Shown in pieces: positions 60,360-64,000 of a DNA stretch of 64,000 bases (positions within the stretch are counted from its first letter, which is position 1; each line of letters begins with the position of its first letter). The position numbers and the translations under genes were made by a program. Source of the DNA: Winogradskyella ursingii. Its GTDB lineage: Bacteria > Bacteroidota > Bacteroidia > Flavobacteriales > Flavobacteriaceae. The notes under the pieces are model-generated. The model saw nothing but the letters and a program-made list of their open reading frames with translations. It did not search any database and was not told the origin of the DNA. The stretch spans positions 248,001 to 312,000 of the forward strand of contig NZ_JABFDH010000001.1 of NCBI RefSeq assembly GCF_013403975.1, written 5' to 3'.

Positions 60360-61544
60360 ATGAATAAATTCATCGTGTCCGCGATTTGCGGATGCCTGTT
60401 CTTTGTTAGCGGTTTCTCACAGGATAAAAACATTGGGGAACTGCTTAACGAAATAGAACAGAACAACACAGAGTTAAAAGGCTATCAATCGTTCATTGAA
60501 AGCCAACAACTCGAAAACAAGAGCGCCAATAATTTACCCGACCCACAGCTTTTAGGCTATTATTTGCCATTTGGCGATAACGCAACGGGAAATTATTCCG
60601 AATATCAAATATCGCAATCTTTCGAATTTCCGACGGTTTATGGTTCACGCAGTAAATGGAACGACCTAAAGTCGATACAACTGCAAACGTCCTATGCCAA
60701 AAAGCGGCAGGAAGTTTTGTTGGAAGCGAAATCGGTATTGGTTGAACTCGTTTTCCTTAAAAAGCAGAAAGCCGTTGAAACCGAAAGACGAACCCAAAGC
60801 AAACAGGTTTTTGACCAGATTCAAGAGCTTTATGATAAAGAGCAAGTGGGTATTTTGGATTTGAACAAGGCGAAAATCGCTTGGATTCAAGAGCAATTCG
60901 TTGTTCAACAGATTGAAAGCGAAATCCAAATTGTACTGTCCAAACTCAGAACATTGAACGGCGGGAATGCCATTGATGGTTTTACAGCAGGTATCGATTT
61001 GCCTATCGAAGTTGTTGCGGTCGAAACGCTTTGGCAAGAAAAATTGGCAAACGATCCTTCTTTGCAACGTTTAAAGGCTGCTGAAACAGCTTCGCTTCAA
61101 AAAGTAAAACTGGAAAAAAACAAGGTCTTACCAAATGTGGCACTCGGTTACAATTATCAGGGTGTTAGTGGTAGCAATTATTCAGGTTTTTACGGTGGTC
61201 TTTCCATTCCGTTGTGGAACAGCAAGAACAAGGTTAAAGCGGCAGAAGCCGATTATGAGTATCAGCAATCGAATACGCAAGTGATTACCGCTTCGCTCTA
61301 TTCCCAATTTCAAGAAACATACAATCGATACGAATTGATGCTCGAAAAATACAATGAGTATCAAACCACAATGGGCAACTTAAACAGCGAACAACTGCTC
61401 TTTAAGGCCTATATGTTGGGCGAATATTCGTTTATGGATTACTATGTAGAGCTTCAGTTTTACCGCAATGCATCTGACAGAATGTTGCAGATGGAAAAGG
61501 AAATACAATTACTTCAGGCACAAATATTAAAACATACATTATAA
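60360..61544 (+). CDS. TolC-family channel (CzcC/CusC-like)
   Basis: 394 residues. Signal peptide ending SGFSQ, then two OEP repeats with long coils (LLEAKSVLVELVFLKKQKAVE; AEADYEYQQSNTQV). Outer-membrane duct of the second tripartite system. It follows the His-rich gene by 71 bases. Confidence 0.9.
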   Translation: MNKFIVSAICGCLFFVSGFSQDKNIGELLNEIEQNNTELKGYQSFIESQQLENKSANNLPDPQLLGYYLPFGDNATGNYSEYQISQSFEFPTVYGSRSKWNDLKSIQLQTSYAKKRQEVLLEAKSVLVELVFLKKQKAVETERRTQSKQVFDQIQELYDKEQVGILDLNKAKIAWIQEQFVVQQIESEIQIVLSKLRTLNGGNAIDGFTAGIDLPIEVVAVETLWQEKLANDPSLQRLKAAETASLQKVKLEKNKVLPNVALGYNYQGVSGSNYSGFYGGLSIPLWNSKNKVKAAEADYEYQQSNTQVITASLYSQFQETYNRYELMLEKYNEYQTTMGNLNSEQLLFKAYMLGEYSFMDYYVELQFYRNASDRMLQMEKEIQLLQAQILKHTL

Positions 61545-61562
61545 ACCTTTAAAACAAAGATT

Positions 61563-61853
61563 ATGAAAATTTCAAAAACAATATTCGCAATAGCAATCGC
61601 ATCAACATTTTTGGTAACCTCTTGCAGGGAAACAAAAAAAGAGAGTACAGATGACCACGGTCACGAACACAATGAAGACGGAAGCCATATGCACGAGGAA
61701 GACATAGAGCAAGAAGAATTTGAAGTAGGAAAAGATTCTATGGGAACGAAGACTAATGACCACGGGCACGACCACGATTCAGACGGTAACCATTCAGACG
61801 ATGATTCTGGCACCCACAAACACGATGATGGTTCAGAACACCACGACCATTAA
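61563..61853 (+). CDS. His/Asp-rich lipoprotein
   Basis: 96 residues. Lipobox VTSC (C21). The rest is a low-complexity metal sponge: H-G-H-E-H-N-E-D-G-S-H and H-G-H-D-H-D-S-D-G-N-H units with 17 or more His. It lies between the TolC gene and the adaptor, 18 and 21 bases from each, so it is an integral part of the operon. Likely buffers divalent metal at the membrane. Confidence 0.8.
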   Translation: MKISKTIFAIAIASTFLVTSCRETKKESTDDHGHEHNEDGSHMHEEDIEQEEFEVGKDSMGTKTNDHGHDHDSDGNHSDDDSGTHKHDDGSEHHDH

Positions 61854-61874
61854 AAACCCAAATAAATACTAAAG

Positions 61875-63377
61875 ATGAAATATTTAATAATTGTGCTTGC
61901 CTTTTTGGCTATGTCTTGCAATAACAAGGCAGAAGATGCACACGCACATAATGCCGATGGCAGTCACGTAGGCGAAGAAATTCCACGATTGAGCCATACC
62001 ATCTGGACGGACAAAACGGAGCTATTTGTTGAATTTCCTGCACTTGTAGTAGGTAACGGAAGTCGATTTGCAGCTCACTTTACCGTACTGGACGAACATC
62101 GACCTGTTACAGAAGGTTCTGTTACGGTCAGTTTAATAAAAGATGGAAAGGGCATCAGAAATACGGCAGATGCGCCATCGTCACCGGGTATTTTTTCGCC
62201 TGCCATACAACCAAAAGAAGCTGGGAACTATCAATTGGTTTTTGAATTGAAGACGCCAGAGTATTCAGATAAAATTTCCCTAGATGATGTAGTAGTATAT
62301 GCCACTACGGATGAAGCCTTAGAAGCTTTAGGTACGGAAGAAGAAGATGAAGGAATCTCGTTCTTAAAGGAACAAGCTTGGAAAATCGATTTTCAGACGG
62401 CGCCTGTAGTTTCAGGTAAAATCTACGATGTTATCAATACGTCTGGTGTTTGGATGCCATCGCCAGGTTCTACAAAGTCCTTGGCGGCAAAATCCAATGG
62501 TGTGGTAGATTTTAAAGTTAATAACCTAACCGAAGGTACAGCGGTAAAACAGGGTCAGTTGTTGATGAGCTTGAACAGTCAAGGTTTGGCATCCAATAAT
62601 TTAAGTACGGATATCGCTTCCGCGAAAGCGACATTCCAACAGGCCAAATCGGAATATGAAAGAAAGAAAGAGCTATACGAATCCAAAATAGTCCCGAAAT
62701 CTGAATTTGAAAAAGTAGAGAGCAGTTTCGAGATAGCCAAAGCCAATTATCAATCATTGGTATCCGGTGTCTCGGGCGGAAGCAAACAAATACGTGCACC
62801 TTTTGATGGTTTTATCAAATCCATAACCGTTTCCAATGGCGATTACGTAGAACAAGGCGTAGCGCTTGTAACCATTGGGACGCATCAATCCAGAGTTTTA
62901 AAAGCGCAGTTAGCACCCAACTACGGACTTGCGATGGGCAATGTACAAGGTATATGGTATCAGGATAATGATAACCTATGGAAAGACGTAACTGATGCCG
63001 AGGGCAAAATACTTTCGATTGGTAAGGACGTGGAACGTGAAAACCCTTTGATTTCTGTTTTTGCAGAAGTCAATGCTAACGTCGATATGCCAATAGGAAG
63101 TCTAACACCTGTTCAGATAGCGATGGGAAATGCAACACAGAACACAATGATTCCTGTGAATGCTCTCTTGGAAGACTATGGAAGCTATTCAGTTATCGTT
63201 CAACTATCAGGCGAAAGTTTTGAAAGACGACCTGTTCAGATTGGAAAGCGCAATGGCGAAAATGTAGAGATATTGGAAGGTCTACAAGTTGGCGAAGTGG
63301 TCGTGACAACAGGAGCATATCAAGTTAAAATGGCTTCAATGTCAGGTTCCACACCTGCACACGGTCACGAACATTAA
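61875..63377 (+). CDS. RND efflux periplasmic adaptor (CzcB/CusB-like)
   Basis: 500 residues. Lipobox AMSC (C15) and a short H-A-H-N-A-D-G-S-H segment copying the sponge protein's motif. An extra beta-rich N-terminal domain (about 35-150) precedes the membrane-fusion core (GVVDFKVNNLTEGTAVKQGQLLMSLN, coiled coil about 255-285, GFIKSITVSNGDYV). A His tail (HGHEH) ends the protein. It joins the TolC channel to the pump. Confidence 0.9.
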   Translation: MKYLIIVLAFLAMSCNNKAEDAHAHNADGSHVGEEIPRLSHTIWTDKTELFVEFPALVVGNGSRFAAHFTVLDEHRPVTEGSVTVSLIKDGKGIRNTADAPSSPGIFSPAIQPKEAGNYQLVFELKTPEYSDKISLDDVVVYATTDEALEALGTEEEDEGISFLKEQAWKIDFQTAPVVSGKIYDVINTSGVWMPSPGSTKSLAAKSNGVVDFKVNNLTEGTAVKQGQLLMSLNSQGLASNNLSTDIASAKATFQQAKSEYERKKELYESKIVPKSEFEKVESSFEIAKANYQSLVSGVSGGSKQIRAPFDGFIKSITVSNGDYVEQGVALVTIGTHQSRVLKAQLAPNYGLAMGNVQGIWYQDNDNLWKDVTDAEGKILSIGKDVERENPLISVFAEVNANVDMPIGSLTPVQIAMGNATQNTMIPVNALLEDYGSYSVIVQLSGESFERRPVQIGKRNGENVEILEGLQVGEVVVTTGAYQVKMASMSGSTPAHGHEH

Positions 63378-63389
63378 AAACGAAGAGAG

Positions 63390-64000
63390 ATGTTAAACAA
63401 AATATTATCAATTTCACTTCAAAACAGATTGCTCATTCTATTGGGAGCTGTTGCATTGAGCGTTTTGGGAATCTATTATGCGCGTACTATGAACGTGGAC
63501 GTATTCCCAGACCTCACGGCACCTACGGTAACCATTCTTACCGAAGCCCACGGAATGGAATCTGAAGAAGTAGAAAAATTAGTGACCTATCAACTGGAAA
63601 CTGCCTTAAACGGTTCGCCCAACGTGAGGCGAATCCGTTCCTCATCGGCGGCAGGTGTTTCCATTGTTTGGGTAGAATTTGAATGGGGAACGGATATTTA
63701 CCGTGCCCGTCAAATTGTAAGCGAACGTATCCCGATGGTACGAGAGAACCTGCCTGAAGGAATCGGTGCACCAACGATGGCACCTATTTCATCCATTATG
63801 GGCGAAATAATGCTCTTGGGAGTGACATCAGACAGTCTATCGCCAATGGAACTGCGGACATTATCCGACTGGACCATCAGGCCTCGTATAAAGGCCATTG
63901 GCGGTATTGCAAATGTGGTGGTCATTGGCGGCGATTACAAGCAATACCAAGTATTTGCAAATCCTGAAAAGATGAAATATTACGACGTGAGCCTCTCAGA
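63390..64000 (+). CDS. CzcA/CusA-type RND pump, 5' part
   Basis: Partial; the window ends after about 203 codons. The N-terminus NRLLILLGAVALSVLGIYYA, DVFPDLTAPTVTILTEAHGM and IRSSSAAGVSIVWVEFEWG is typical of heavy-metal RND pumps. It starts 12 bases after the adaptor. Sequence is distinct from the CusA at 26048; the His-rich partners suggest Zn/Co/Ni rather than Cu, but the deciding residues are beyond the window. Confidence 0.92.
   Translation, partial: MLNKILSISLQNRLLILLGAVALSVLGIYYARTMNVDVFPDLTAPTVTILTEAHGMESEEVEKLVTYQLETALNGSPNVRRIRSSSAAGVSIVWVEFEWGTDIYRARQIVSERIPMVRENLPEGIGAPTMAPISSIMGEIMLLGVTSDSLSPMELRTLSDWTIRPRIKAIGGIANVVVIGGDYKQYQVFANPEKMKYYDVSLS

Noticed and set aside
19751..64000. 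Proof of an integrative conjugative element
   Set aside because: No integrase, relaxase or conjugation gene is seen; only tRNA context, ParB-like and DUF932 genes and cargo type suggest mobility.

Overview
The window looks like one contig from a marine-type Flavobacteriaceae (Bacteroidota) genome. The evidence is Bacteroidota promoters of the TAnnTTTG type, A-rich start regions instead of strong Shine-Dalgarno sequences, flavobacterial families (DUF4230, DUF4407, DUF3347, HYC_CC_PP, BlaR1-type M56 with BlaI) and Flavobacteria-like RuvC and HemW. I cannot name the genus from sequence alone.

Left part (1-19750) is ordinary chromosome: TPR protein, TonB-like lipoprotein, Bax inhibitor-1 protein, outer-membrane proteins, a glycosyltransferase/UPF0104 pair, ruvC, hemW, a cyclase-family hydrolase, several small conserved genes, a DUF4407 coiled-coil membrane protein, a blaI-M56 sensor pair with three operator-like palindromes, a DoxX-like membrane protein and an M20 dipeptidase. 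It ends at a tRNA-Leu(UAG) preceded by a broken 5' copy of the same tRNA. This is a plausible integration scar.

Right part (19751-64000, running off the window) is an accessory metal and sulfur island. (1) 20.0-23.0 kb: a mercury-type cassette (ArsR regulator, MerTP importer, a flavoprotein disulfide reductase lacking the MerA C-terminal cysteine pair, and two small Cys-rich proteins). (2) 23.0-25.3 kb: a TonB-dependent receptor with two Fur-box-like palindromes. (3) 25.5-47.5 kb: a copper block with CusA and CusC, an HMA-AraC fusion regulator, a multicopper oxidase fused to a CopB-like barrel, three DUF3347 proteins, a haem-binding domain protein, an ion channel, a permease, a CopA-type ATPase with two extra metal-binding domains, DUF2911, PepSY and DUF305 proteins, and a CusB carrying a fourth DUF3347. 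Within it lies a gene-poor stretch (38.3-38.8 kb) with four tandem, differently sequenced but similarly folded hairpins. (4) 47.6-50.6 kb: ParB-like and DUF932 genes typical of mobile-element backbones, each behind a copy of the same 145-base leader. (5) 50.8-59.8 kb: a sulfur-handling block (Crp/Fnr regulator, TauE/SafE, fatty-acid hydroxylase-superfamily protein, persulfide-dioxygenase-like protein with rhodanese domains, TlpA, SoxB-like hydrolase, DsrE, DoxX, YeeE/YedE pair). (6) 59.8-64.0 kb: a second CusC/CusB/CusA-type efflux system with His-rich proteins; its pump gene is cut by the window end.

The strongest new signal is a local Crp/Fnr-type regulon. Four promoters in the sulfur block (tauE, the persulfide-dioxygenase-like gene, a 120-residue unknown gene on the minus strand, and yeeE) carry a TGTAAC-N4-GTTAC palindrome whose centre lies exactly 29.5 bases before the first base of the -7 box. 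The Crp/Fnr gene beside them is the obvious candidate regulator. Other candidates are the tandem hairpin array, the duplicated leader with mutually exclusive pairings, the CopA-CopB fusion, and the reductase-deviant mercury cassette. No integrase, conjugation gene, insertion sequence or CRISPR array is visible, so the nature and far end of the island are unresolved.
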